Assembly (NCBI GenBank): GCA_903927965.1
Contig: CAIYPA010000193.1
Span: 1-64,000 of the forward strand
Length of the DNA stretch: 64,000 nucleotides
Source of the DNA: an uncultured Bacteroidia bacterium
GTDB taxonomy: Bacteria > Bacteroidota > Bacteroidia > Bacteroidales > Prolixibacteraceae
Reading direction: 5' to 3'
The notes below the pieces were generated by a model that was given only the letters and a program-made list of their open reading frames with translations, did not search any database and was not told the origin of the DNA. The first letter of the stretch is position 1. Every line of letters begins with the position of its first letter. A program made the translations under genes and the position numbers. This document shows positions 18,009-27,576 of the stretch, piece after piece.

Positions 18009-19055
18009 TTACCTGGCAATTTTGGCCCTAACAGGCATACCTTCTTTAACCTGAAGCAATCCACTGGTTACCAGTGTATCTCCAACAGACAGGCCTTCAA
18101 CTATTTCGACCTCGGTTTCGGTCCTGATCCCAGTTGTAACTTTTGTTTCACGAACCTTCCCCTTCTTCACGACATAAACCTCTTCACCGTTAATGATGGG
18201 GACGATTGCCCTGGCAGTAATAAAAATGGTCTGCTTTCCAGGAAAAAGGTTGAGTTTAATTGAAACAAAAGAGCCCGGAAATAAGCTCCTGTCAGGATTT
18301 GGTGCCAGAGCCCGAATGCGTATAGAACGGGTTGAAGCATCAATCTTTGACTCAAGTGCATAAATAGTGGCGGAATAGGTACGGTCCAATCCTTCTACCG
18401 TAAATTTTATCTCCATATTCTCAACCAGGTTCTGTTTGTATTTTTCAGGAACTGAGAATTCAACTTTAATAGGGTCAATCTGTTGTAAGGATGTGATCAC
18501 GGTACTGTTCGTTACAAACGAACCTTCGCTGACCATCCTCAGTCCTGCTATTCCATCAAAAGGGGCCAAAAGTTCGGTTTTGGAAATTTGCGCATAAAGC
18601 AAATCCTGTTCTGCAATCAATGTATATAATCCGTTTTCAGAGGTTTCGTACTCTTCAGTGCTAATCCCGTTTAATTTAAGCAGCTCTTTCTTCCGCTCTA
18701 CCTCCTTTTGCTTCAATTCTATCTGGAGCTTGTTCTTTTTGAGGTTTGCCTGTAAATCGGCATCAAACATTTTGACGAGGAGTTCCCCTTTTTTCACCTT
18801 TGTCCCTTCATTAAAAAGGATTTTCGTCACCTTGGCAGAAATTTCAGGTCGGACATCAATTTGTTCGTTCGCAAGCAATGATCCGGTATAAGCATACGAC
18901 AAATCTTTTGACGACAACTTTACCACTGATCCATCTACTGTTAAGGAAGGTACTCTGGGAGCTTTTCCTGAATCCTTATTGTTTTCTTTTCCCTCTGAAC
19001 AGGAAAAGAATGAAAAGAGACCTGCGATCAACAGGCTGGCAATTAGTTTGTGCAT
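18009..19055 (-). CDS. RND efflux periplasmic adaptor lipoprotein (AcrA/MexA-like)
   Basis: 348 residues of the membrane fusion protein family. The lipobox FFSC gives a lipidated Cys19 after MHKLIASLLIAGLFS, anchoring it to a membrane. A first lipoyl half (about 70-105, ...GTKVKKGELLVKMFDADL), a coiled-coil hairpin (about 105-150), the second lipoyl half (LLAPFDGIAGLRMVSEGSFV) and a beta-barrel follow in order. It is the first gene of the pump operon. Two direct repeats upstream are candidate regulator sites. Confidence 0.92.
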   Translation of the reverse strand: MHKLIASLLIAGLFSFFSCSEGKENNKDSGKAPRVPSLTVDGSVVKLSSKDLSYAYTGSLLANEQIDVRPEISAKVTKILFNEGTKVKKGELLVKMFDADLQANLKKNKLQIELKQKEVERKKELLKLNGISTEEYETSENGLYTLIAEQDLLYAQISKTELLAPFDGIAGLRMVSEGSFVTNSTVITSLQQIDPIKVEFSVPEKYKQNLVENMEIKFTVEGLDRTYSATIYALESKIDASTRSIRIRALAPNPDRSLFPGSFVSIKLNLFPGKQTIFITARAIVPIINGEEVYVVKKGKVRETKVTTGIRTETEVEIVEGLSVGDTLVTSGLLQVKEGMPVRAKIAR

Positions 19056-19059
19056 TTTT

Positions 19060-19134
19060 AATATTAGTTTAAGGACACAAATTAAAACAAATTATTAAAA
19101 TTATAGACTTTATAATTGAATATTAGTTTAAAGA
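19060..19134. promoter_or_regulatory. Pair of direct repeats upstream of the RND operon
   Basis: AATATTAGTTTAAGGA (19060-19075) and AATATTAGTTTAAAGA (19119-19134) match at 15 of 16 positions and are 59 bp apart. One abuts the adaptor start codon, the other lies in the promoter region. No clear TAnnTTTG box was found between them. They may be binding sites of a regulator encoded elsewhere. Confidence 0.35.
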
Positions 19135-19156
19135 TAGGGTAAATAAACTGTAAAAT

Positions 19157-19196
19157 AAAAAAGGGGAAGGTATTGAACCCTCCCCCTTTTTTATTT
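19157..19196 (-). terminator. Terminator overlapping the stop codon of the 59-aa gene
   Basis: AAAAAAGGGGAAGG (19157-19170) pairs with CCCTCCCCCTTTTTT (19178-19192), with one or two bulges. On the minus strand the stem starts inside the TAA codon of the small gene and ends in a TTTTTTATTTTA tract. It separates that gene from the efflux operon. Confidence 0.6.
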
Positions 19197-19370
19197 TACA
19201 GGAGCATAAAAACACCTGATGGGCGAATTAATTTTTCCTTCGGTGACAAGTTTTTTGATTGCTTTGTCAACCTCTTTTTTGTCGATACCTGTTGCGTCGG
19301 CAATTTCACCACCTTTAAGGGGTTTGTCTGCCTTTTCGAGAGCCTGAAAAACGATGTCCTTTGTTTCCAT
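19191..19370 (-). CDS. Small winged-helix-like protein (59 aa)
   Basis: A 59-residue protein. It begins METKDIVFQALEKADKPLKG, continues GEIADATGIDKKEVDKAIKK and ends LVTEGKINSPIRCFYAPVK. The sequence reads as a minimal helix-turn-helix/winged-helix: GEIADATGIDKKEVDKAIKKL is a textbook HTH pair, and the ending SPIRCFYAP is shared by small predicted regulators of Bacteroidota and Firmicutes. It probably binds DNA; target unknown. A terminator overlaps its stop and a heptamer hairpin precedes it, so it is its own transcription unit. It sits upstream of the efflux operon and could regulate it, but that is only positional. Confidence 0.7.
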   Translation of the reverse strand: METKDIVFQALEKADKPLKGGEIADATGIDKKEVDKAIKKLVTEGKINSPIRCFYAPVK

Positions 19371-19405
19371 AACGAATTAAATAATAGATTTATATTGAGA
19401 TTTGA

Positions 19406-19444
19406 TGCTACTGGCGGCTAGTTGGCAACTAGCTTCCGGCAGCA
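19406..19444 (-). repeat. Heptamer-repeat hairpin after aroC
   Basis: GCTAGTT (19417-19423) pairs perfectly with AACTAGC (19427-19433) around GGC, within a wider imperfect palindrome. Units GGCGGCT (19413-19419), GGCAACT (19424-19430), AGCTTCC and GGCAGCA keep the 7-bp rhythm except for a 4-nt AGTT insert. It starts 6 nt after the aroC stop and may act as its 3' hairpin, without a T-run. Confidence 0.5.
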
Positions 19445-19450
19445 AGAGTT

Positions 19451-20524
19451 TCATAATTTGGATAACCTGGCCAATAAATAATGATCAGCCAATACAATCG
19501 CAGCCATTGCTTCTACAATAGGCACAGCCCTGGGTAAAACGCATGGGTCGTGTCGTCCTTTTGGATTGATTGTTGTTTCGTTCTCATCTTTATCAACTGT
19601 CTTTTGCTCTTTTAAAAGTGTAGCGATTGGTTTAAAGGCAACACGCCAGTAAATATCCTGCCCATTGCTGATTCCTCCTTGTATGCCACCTGAATGGTTG
19701 GTGAGAGTTGAAATCTTGTCATCCTTTTTGATGAAAATATCATTGTGCTGTGAACCAGATAGTTCTGTTCCGGCAAAACCAGAACCATATTCAAAACCCT
19801 TCACCGCATTGATACCCAACATGGCATGGCCCAGATCGGCATGAAGTTTATTAAAGACCGGTTCACCCCATCCGGCAGGAACACCTGTAATTAAACCGCT
19901 CACAACGCCACCCACAGTGTCGTGATTCCTACCTGCCTCTTCAATCCTCGCGATCATCCTTTCTGAAGTTTCAGGATCAGGACACCTTACAATTGTTGAT
20001 TCGGTGAGCGACAGATCAAGGTCCTGATAGGCTTTTGTCAATGCAATTTCCCCAACCTGCGATACCCATGCATTTATTTTAATTCCCTGACTTTCAAGCA
20101 ATTGTTTGGCGATTGCCCCTGCAACGACCCTCGCTATGGTTTCACGGGCAGAAGACCTTCCGCCGCCACGGTGATCGCGGACACCATATTTCTGGTCATA
20201 GGTAAAATCTGCATGTGATGGACGGTAAACATCTTTAAGGTCGTTGTAATCGGCCGAATGATGGTCTTTATTCCTGATTATAAACCCGATAGGGGTTCCG
20301 GTAGTATATTCTTCAAAGATACCGGAAAGGAATTCTACCTGATCTGTTTCGTTCCTTTGGGTCGTGATATGCGACTGACCAGGTTTACGCCTGTCCAAAT
20401 CCTGCTGCACAAGAGTGACATCAACTTTTAATCCGGCAGGGCAACCGTCAATAACTCCACCAATTGCAGCACCATGCGATTCACCAAACGATGTCAAACG
20501 GAAAACCCTTCCTAATGTGTTCAT
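19451..20524 (-). CDS. aroC: Chorismate synthase
   Basis: Matches AroC (EC 4.2.3.5), the FMN-dependent last step of the shikimate pathway (EPSP to chorismate). It begins [18 protein letters not shown], with the conserved GESHG loop, and contains [17 protein letters not shown] and the late [18 protein letters not shown] signature. I use the ATG at 20524, since the 15 upstream codons are not part of the family's N-terminus. The 357-residue length is normal. Cytoplasmic, monocistronic by context. Confidence 0.95.
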   Translation of the reverse strand: MNTLGRVFRLTSFGESHGAAIGGVIDGCPAGLKVDVTLVQQDLDRRKPGQSHITTQRNETDQVEFLSGIFEEYTTGTPIGFIIRNKDHHSADYNDLKDVYRPSHADFTYDQKYGVRDHRGGGRSSARETIARVVAGAIAKQLLESQGIKINAWVSQVGEIALTKAYQDLDLSLTESTIVRCPDPETSERMIARIEEAGRNHDTVGGVVSGLITGVPAGWGEPVFNKLHADLGHAMLGINAVKGFEYGSGFAGTELSGSQHNDIFIKKDDKISTLTNHSGGIQGGISNGQDIYWRVAFKPIATLLKEQKTVDKDENETTINPKGRHDPCVLPRAVPIVEAMAAIVLADHYLLARLSKL

Positions 20525-20552
20525 CGACAAATAATTTGTTATATAAATAAAC

Positions 20553-20578
20553 AAACCCGAAGGTTTCACTCCGGGTTC
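20553..20578 (-). terminator. Probable terminator of the slyD-like gene
   Basis: AACCCG (20554-20559) and CGGGTT (20572-20577) form a short stem. On the minus strand it is followed by the T-rich TGTTTATTTATAT. It lies between the SlyD-like stop (20625) and the aroC start. Confidence 0.5.
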
Positions 20579-20624
20579 ATAAAAGTAAGCTATTTTAATT
20601 AAATCCTTTTAAAAAGAGGAAATT

Positions 20625-21251
20625 TTAGCAGCATCCACAACCTGAAGATTTTTCTTCACTACAGCTACAATCTTCGGTTTCGCATCCGCCATCACCGCAA
20701 CCATCACCGCAACCATCACCGCATCCACTGCCACAGCTGCTACCACAACCACAGCCACTACTGTAAGCTGCACTTAACTCTTCAGGAGTTGCATCGCGCA
20801 CTTCGAGAACTTCACCTGTAAAATAAAGGTCTTCACCGGCCAAAGCATGGTTAAAGTCCATCTGAACAGTGGTTTCATTCACAGATATGACAACACCGTC
20901 CATCCTCTGGCCGCTTGTTGACATCATCGGGACACTATTTCCTGGAGTAATCAATTCTTCATCAACTTTACCATCAACCATAAAAATATGTTTCGGTAAA
21001 TCAACAATGGCTTCTTCATTAATTTCGCCGTAGGCATCAGCCGCAGCGATCGAAATCTCAAAAGTGTCTCCCCCATTTTTATTGGTAAGGCCCTCCTCAA
21101 ATGCCGGCAGCATCATCCCTGAACCAAAAAGGAAGGTCAACGGGTTTTCCGTACCTGCTTTTTCAAAAACATCGCCATCTTTTCCGTCCAACTTCAATTC
21201 ATAGGTAACGGATACCATTTTATCTTTTGCAATTGTCATAATCTTATTCAT
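20625..21251 (-). CDS. slyD: SlyD-like FKBP peptidyl-prolyl isomerase with Cys-rich tail
   Basis: 208 residues. Residues about 10-70 and 125-150 are the FKBP domain (VSVTYELKLDGKDGDVFEKA, AFEEGL...GDTFEISI), with the IF chaperone insert between (about 70-125), the SlyD arrangement. The C-terminal about 45 residues are a Cys/Gly/Asp tail (repeated GCGDGCGDG, ending SGCGCC) with some 16 cysteines and no histidine cluster; SlyD tails bind nickel in hydrogenase maturation, but this one is Cys- rather than His-rich. ATG codons at 21251 and 21239 are both possible starts. A 12-nt unit is repeated three times in the tail coding region (20689-20724). Confidence 0.85.
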   Translation of the reverse strand: MNKIMTIAKDKMVSVTYELKLDGKDGDVFEKAGTENPLTFLFGSGMMLPAFEEGLTNKNGGDTFEISIAAADAYGEINEEAIVDLPKHIFMVDGKVDEELITPGNSVPMMSTSGQRMDGVVISVNETTVQMDFNHALAGEDLYFTGEVLEVRDATPEELSAAYSSGCGCGSSCGSGCGDGCGDGCGDGGCETEDCSCSEEKSSGCGCC

Positions 21252-21398
21252 CTAAATTTTAAGGCCACAAAGAAAACATGTTATTCTGAATTATACAATG
21301 AATAGTAACGGAAAACGGTCAAAAATGTTCCGATAAATCAAAAATATTAAATCAAAGGATAACGGTTTATGAGAAATGAACTGTTGATTGATTTGCCT

Positions 21399-22151
21399 TT
21401 ATTTTATAACTTGTTCATATTTAAGGTTATCCAAACATACATATGCTGGTGTGTTCATCCCCCATGCCCCATTGTCAGTTGAAGAAAAGCGGAATGTCAA
21501 TTTGTTGATCTTCCCCAAAGAAGAAAGATCAAAAGTGGTCCATTTGTTCACAATATAGTCTTTTGTATTGTCCGTCGAACGATAATCGGCAAGGTAGAAA
21601 TCGACCGAATTCAAAGAAACACCCGCAGCATTGTAACCAATTGCCGTAACTTTAAACCAGTCAGGATCATTTCCTGAAACACCCCCGAATTTCTTGGCAA
21701 AACTTGGATCTCCGTTTTTTATTGTTAAGGCTGTATATGTTGTATTACATACACTTACACTTTTTATAGTAAATTCTGAACCAGAAGGGAATGATACAAA
21801 AGCATCAGAACCAAATGGAGGGTAATAGATCGCAAATTTATTTGTGCCATTTGAAGGATCAAAAACACTGTATTGATTGCCAAAACCAGCAGTCGTCACG
21901 TCTGCCTTCTGTGACCATGCAAAACCGTCCCATGATCCATATAAAGTATTATAGTTGTTCTCAAATGTTAAGTCACCCGAGGTAAATTTTCCAGCCTTGT
22001 CGGAGCCATTCCAGTACGTTCCATTTCCTACTGCCAGCAATTCAAAATCCGCTTTTGTGATTTCAACCAAACCACCAATTTCCTTCCGGCAAGACGTCAG
22101 GACAACAAAAATTGACAGTAGAACAGCCAATTGAATTTTAACGTTTTTCAT
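21399..22151 (-). CDS. DUF4465 surface lipoprotein, BtuH-like (cobalamin binding)
   Basis: 250 residues from the ATG at 22151. A lipoprotein signal MKNVKIQLAVLLSIFVVLTSC gives lipidated Cys21. The rest is a beta-rich DUF4465 domain: NGTYWNGSDKAGKFTSGDLTF, GSWDGFAWSQKADVTTAGFGNQYS, DPDWFKVTAIGYN and the ending DNGAWGMNTPAYVCLDNLKYE. DUF4465 lipoproteins of gut Bacteroides (BtuH) bind vitamin B12 at the cell surface; that this one does is inferred from family and context. Its ATG overlaps the stop of the CWC gene (ATGA), and both lie behind a cobalamin riboswitch. No BtuB or BtuFCD is in the window. Confidence 0.75.
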   Translation of the reverse strand: MKNVKIQLAVLLSIFVVLTSCRKEIGGLVEITKADFELLAVGNGTYWNGSDKAGKFTSGDLTFENNYNTLYGSWDGFAWSQKADVTTAGFGNQYSVFDPSNGTNKFAIYYPPFGSDAFVSFPSGSEFTIKSVSVCNTTYTALTIKNGDPSFAKKFGGVSGNDPDWFKVTAIGYNAAGVSLNSVDFYLADYRSTDNTKDYIVNKWTTFDLSSLGKINKLTFRFSSTDNGAWGMNTPAYVCLDNLKYEQVIK

Positions 22152-22351
22152 TGATTCATCGTTTTTTGTGTGTAATTTTTGAAATTCATTTGCAAGTTTG
22201 TAAGACATTCGGCACACAAACATCCGGTGAAATGTTCCGATAGAAATTTCCGCAAATCAGAGGTAAGGGGTTCCAAGAGGCACCAACACTCTAAAATGTT
22301 ATCGTTTAAACACTTAAACGACTTTTGACAGCACGGACAAACTTTTTCCAT
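22148..22351 (-). CDS. Cysteine-rich CWC-family protein
   Basis: A 67-residue protein beginning MEKVCPCCQKSFKC, with central CWC (ECWCLLEPL) and distal GCLCAECLTNL: the complete pattern of the Cys_rich_CWC family (PF14375), small predicted metal-binding proteins of unknown role. Nine cysteines in 67 residues and no signal peptide point to a cytoplasmic zinc- or metal-binding domain. It is the first gene after the cobalamin riboswitch and is translationally coupled to the BtuH-like gene by a 4-nt ATGA overlap, so the two should be co-regulated by B12. Confidence 0.75.
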   Translation of the reverse strand: MEKVCPCCQKSFKCLNDNILECWCLLEPLTSDLRKFLSEHFTGCLCAECLTNLQMNFKNYTQKTMNQ

Positions 22352-22464
22352 TCAGAAAATATTTTCATGTTCATTTGCCGGCTTCCTGTAAAATAGGTAA
22401 AAATGACTAACAATGAATTGCAGTTCATTTTTGCTATTGTTCCCGAAAGCAAAAAAATTGTAGT

Positions 22465-22645
22465 GTAATCTCGGCAGGTCTTCTGGCTCGTCCGGTTTTC
22501 TGAACCTTCCCATTCCTGTTAACCGGAACAGTGGTATTCGAGTCAGAAACCAATAATGGACTTACAGCTGCGGGTACAGCTCCGGTATTGCACCGGATTC
22601 CCTTTTCATTGCCCATTCCGGATGTGGAATGGACAAAACCGAAAA
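22465..22645 (-). promoter_or_regulatory. Cobalamin (AdoCbl-type) riboswitch
   Basis: Read on the minus strand, the B12-box AGCCAGAAGACCTGCC (22488-22473) is preceded by the conserved core that in plus orientation reads TTACAGCTGCGGG (22562-22574) then CACCGGATTCCCTTTT (22591-22606). A closing helix CCATTCC/GGAATGG lies near 22613-22632. These are the invariant elements of cobalamin riboswitches. The first codon downstream (22351) is about 115 nt away; a TTTTTTTGC/GCAAAAA hairpin in that spacer could be the expression platform. Confidence 0.92.
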
Positions 22646-22651
22646 ACGAGG

Positions 22652-22659
22652 CAAATATA
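22652..22659 (-). promoter_or_regulatory. -7 box of the riboswitch transcript
   Basis: The minus strand reads TATATTTG here, a perfect TAnnTTTG box placing the RNA start about 7 nt later, exactly at the riboswitch 5' end. No TTG was found at the ideal 19-nt spacing. Confidence 0.5.
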
Positions 22660-22709
22660 AGGAATCTACTTTGGTTTTTTGATGTCAATGAAAAAAAACC
22701 AACATCTGA

Positions 22710-24752
<2,043 letters not shown>

Positions 24753-24822
24753 AAGTTGTCAAATTGTAACTATTTTTGCAAAAAAATACTGTAATAAAAC
24801 CATTTTGTAATTTTGAGTCGAT

Positions 24823-25359
24823 ATGTTCAAGAAAATTATAAAATATTTCGCGGATAAACAATTGTTGAAGTTTGATCATACCCGTAAAAGGGATCGAAAG
24901 ATCAAAACTTTGAATGATTCAAAACATGTTGGGATTCTTTGGAACCCTGAAGACGAAGGAAGCCTGGATGCCTATGAATCGCTTCGGAAAATTTTGCATG
25001 GTAAAAAGATCAAAACAACTGGAATTGCACAAATTGATTCGATACGTGAAATGGAAATATTGACTACCAATACCAAATCAGGATTTCTGGACAAACGTAA
25101 CGTTACCTGGATGGGCCGACCAAAATCGAATGCTGGGATCAGCTTTATTGAGGAGCCCTATGATATATTGATCGATATATCAGTCAATAAAACAATTGCT
25201 TTGCAATATATGCTGGTACACTCAATGGCCATCTTTAAGGTTGGCTGGAAAGGCGAAGATCCCAATTATTACGATTTGAATATCGATATCGCGGAAAAGC
25301 CTCAATGCAAATACCTGATGGAACAGATGGTTTATTATCTTGAAAAATTAACCAATTAA
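24823..25359 (+). CDS. DUF6913 family conserved protein
   Basis: 178 residues, a Bacteroidota-specific conserved family of unknown function. Recognisable parts are the basic N-terminus (LKFDHTRKRDRK), VGILWNPEDEGSLDAYESLR, NVTWMGRPKS and EEPYDILIDISVNKTIALQYM. No signal peptide or membrane segment; likely cytoplasmic. It stands between ligA (70-nt gap) and dapA (14-nt gap), so it is probably co-transcribed with dapA. A TAATTTTG box lies just before the ATG (24808-24815), too close for an ordinary leader. Confidence 0.7.
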   Translation: MFKKIIKYFADKQLLKFDHTRKRDRKIKTLNDSKHVGILWNPEDEGSLDAYESLRKILHGKKIKTTGIAQIDSIREMEILTTNTKSGFLDKRNVTWMGRPKSNAGISFIEEPYDILIDISVNKTIALQYMLVHSMAIFKVGWKGEDPNYYDLNIDIAEKPQCKYLMEQMVYYLEKLTN

Positions 25360-25373
25360 GTGTAGAGTCTTAT

Positions 25374-26255
25374 ATGAGAAAAGAATTCGTAGGTGCCGGG
25401 GTGGCGTTGATTACCCCCTTTAAAGCCGATCAGACAGTTGATTTTGAAGGTTTGGGTAAAATTATTGACAATCAGCTTGATAATAAAATTGATTATCTGG
25501 TGGTTCTGGGAACTACTGCCGAAACCGCAACGCTTTCAAAGGCTGAAAAACAGCAAATCGTTGATTTTGTGGGGCATCGCGTCAATGGAAAGGTTCCGAT
25601 TGTGGTCGGCATCGGCAGCAACAATACAGCTTCGTTGATCGAAAATATTCAAAATATGGACTTGTCGTTTGCAAACGCGATACTTTCAGTCGTGCCATAC
25701 TACAATAAACCATCCCAGGAAGGTATTTACCAGCATTATTTGGCCATTGCAGCAATCAGTCCACTTCCATTGGTCCTTTACAATGTACCCGGAAGAACAG
25801 GTGTAAATATGTCTGCTGAAACGACACTTCGTTTGGCCCATGCCTCCGACAAATTCATTGCAACAAAAGAAGCATCGGGAAATTTAAACGAAATCACGAA
25901 AATATTGCGCGATAAACCAGAAAATTTCCTTGTTATATCGGGTGACGATAGCATGATCGTTCCACTTATTTCCCTTGGAGGCGATGGTGTGATCTCCGTA
26001 GCTGCCAATGTTGTTCCAAAGGTGATTGCCGATATGACTCATTCGGCTTTGGATGGCGATTTCAAAACCGCTGCCCAGCTTCACCTTAGTTTCCAGCGTA
26101 TGTGCGATGCGCTTTTCGTTGAAGGAAATCCAGCTGGGGCGAAAGCAGCACTCCACTCTGCAGGTGAAATTGAAAATGTACTGCGGTTGCCGCTTGTACC
26201 GGTTGGTAATCAAACCTATAAAATTCTTGCAGAGGAAATGCAAAAATTAGTTTAG
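25374..26255 (+). CDS. dapA: 4-Hydroxy-tetrahydrodipicolinate synthase
   Basis: 293 residues matching DapA (EC 4.3.3.7), the aldolase-type enzyme that condenses pyruvate and aspartate semialdehyde, first step of the lysine/diaminopimelate branch. The Schiff-base Lys165 is in FIATKEASGN, the catalytic Tyr136 in LYNVPGRTGVN, and GTTAE (46-50) is the substrate loop. Standard length and a complete TIM barrel. The stop is directly followed by the ATG of the next small gene, indicating tight coupling. Confidence 0.95.
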   Translation: MRKEFVGAGVALITPFKADQTVDFEGLGKIIDNQLDNKIDYLVVLGTTAETATLSKAEKQQIVDFVGHRVNGKVPIVVGIGSNNTASLIENIQNMDLSFANAILSVVPYYNKPSQEGIYQHYLAIAAISPLPLVLYNVPGRTGVNMSAETTLRLAHASDKFIATKEASGNLNEITKILRDKPENFLVISGDDSMIVPLISLGGDGVISVAANVVPKVIADMTHSALDGDFKTAAQLHLSFQRMCDALFVEGNPAGAKAALHSAGEIENVLRLPLVPVGNQTYKILAEEMQKLV

Positions 26256-26531
26256 ATGAAGACAAAATTGGATGAAGAAGAATTGGATATTTTACAACAT
26301 CATGAAAACGATCAATTGAAAATTTCTAAAACAAGAAAGGTTGATTTGGTTTATGCTGTAAAATCTGCAAAATCCACAATTGAAGGGAAGGCAGAATTAA
26401 GGATAAAATTAACAGAGAAAGATTTAAGAAAGCTTAAATTGAAAGAAATAGAAATAGGTATTCCTTATCAAAATATCGTTACAGCCTTGATCCATAAATA
26501 CTTAGAAGATAAGATTGATTTAACTATTTGA
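26256..26531 (+). CDS. Antitoxin-like protein (CopG/BrnA-type C-terminus), no toxin beside it
   Basis: 91 residues. The C-terminal half RIKLTEKDLRKLKLKEIEIG followed by IPYQNIVTALIHKYLED resembles the ribbon-helix-helix part of CopG/BrnA-type antitoxins, whose signature is L.IRL...D...LK..A...GIPYQ..I..LI..Y. The first 40 residues are charged and probably the toxin-binding region. The ATG immediately follows the dapA stop. No RelE/BrnT-like toxin gene lies on either side, so it is an orphan or has another role. Confidence 0.55.
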   Translation: MKTKLDEEELDILQHHENDQLKISKTRKVDLVYAVKSAKSTIEGKAELRIKLTEKDLRKLKLKEIEIGIPYQNIVTALIHKYLEDKIDLTI

Positions 26532-26560
26532 TATAAGTGATTTTACAACATAACTTCAAA

Positions 26561-27412
26561 TTATTCGATCATTCTCTTTAGCCATTTCTCAGCCAGTTCC
26601 GGCCAGGTTTCGGCGGCAATATTCCCAGGGCGCAATCCATAGCCATGTCCCCCTTTCGGCATAAAATGCAATTCAACAGGTATTTTGGAGTCACGAAGAG
26701 CAGTGGTCATCACCAGGGCACTGTTTCCATAGGTATCATCGGCAGTCGCAAAAATAAACATAGGAGGAGTAGTTTGTTGATTGACAATTAATTCAGGTGT
26801 CAACGACCTGTTGTTGCCAAGGTCGAGGTAAGCAGGATAGATGAGCAATGCAAAATCTGGGCGGCACGACAACGAGTCCGTTTTGTCAATTGGCTGATAC
26901 GTTTTATTAGACGCCATTGTGGCTGCCCTGGCCGATAAGCTTCCACCTGCTGAAAATCCCATCACACCCATTTTGTTGTATTTTATCCCATAATTATCAG
27001 CCTTACTGCGTATTAACCGCATTGCCCTCTGGATGTCCATTAATGCTCCTTCCTGTTTTTTCGGAACCCTATATTGCAGTACAAATGCAGTAATACCCTG
27101 TTTATTCAGCCATTCGGCAACTTCATATCCTTCCTTATTGATGGCCAATATGCTGTAACCGCCACCTGGACAAACAATTACACCTGCTCCATTTTGCTTT
27201 TCAGCGGAAGGTTTAAATACAAAGAATGCAGGATTGGTCACATCGGTCAACCGGATCACATCACCATCTTTGTTGGGTGTTTGAACAGGATCATGTTTTG
27301 CATCGGTTTCACCCGGTACCTTGTCCGGCCACAAGTAAACAGGTTGAGACACCTGACCAAAACTACAAACCGACAATAAAAAAAGAAACAGCAAAACAAT
27401 TGGCTTTTTCAT
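26561..27412 (-). CDS. Exported alpha/beta hydrolase (acetyl-esterase-like)
   Basis: 283 residues from the ATG at 27412. A signal peptide (MKKPIVLLFLFLLSVCSFGQ) is followed by an alpha/beta hydrolase fold of the BD-FAE/acetyl xylan esterase-like type: oxyanion loop VIVCPGGGYS, nucleophile elbow GFSAGGSLSARA, and a final GHGYGLRPG carrying the catalytic His. The opening VYLWPDKVPGE is typical of periplasmic esterases in polysaccharide degradation; substrate unknown. A CAAAGGTA (TACCTTTG on the minus strand, 27443-27450) is a good -7 box. Alone, convergent with the antitoxin-like gene. Confidence 0.8.
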   Translation of the reverse strand: MKKPIVLLFLFLLSVCSFGQVSQPVYLWPDKVPGETDAKHDPVQTPNKDGDVIRLTDVTNPAFFVFKPSAEKQNGAGVIVCPGGGYSILAINKEGYEVAEWLNKQGITAFVLQYRVPKKQEGALMDIQRAMRLIRSKADNYGIKYNKMGVMGFSAGGSLSARAATMASNKTYQPIDKTDSLSCRPDFALLIYPAYLDLGNNRSLTPELIVNQQTTPPMFIFATADDTYGNSALVMTTALRDSKIPVELHFMPKGGHGYGLRPGNIAAETWPELAEKWLKRMIE

Positions 27413-27576
27413 AATTTTTTCCATAATCAATGAATCGATCCTCAAAGGTAATATTCTTATAAAACTAAATCAGTAACAGTTTTTGGATATAAAATAAAAA
27501 TTGCAGGAAGAAAGCAAATTGAAATTTTTTTGCCTCCATCCGACAATTAAACTAAAATTGAACTTTCCAATAAAGT

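Noticed and set aside
22434..22688. An 84-codon open frame on the minus strand
   Set aside because: It lies entirely over the cobalamin riboswitch; the open frame is a by-product of the structured RNA.
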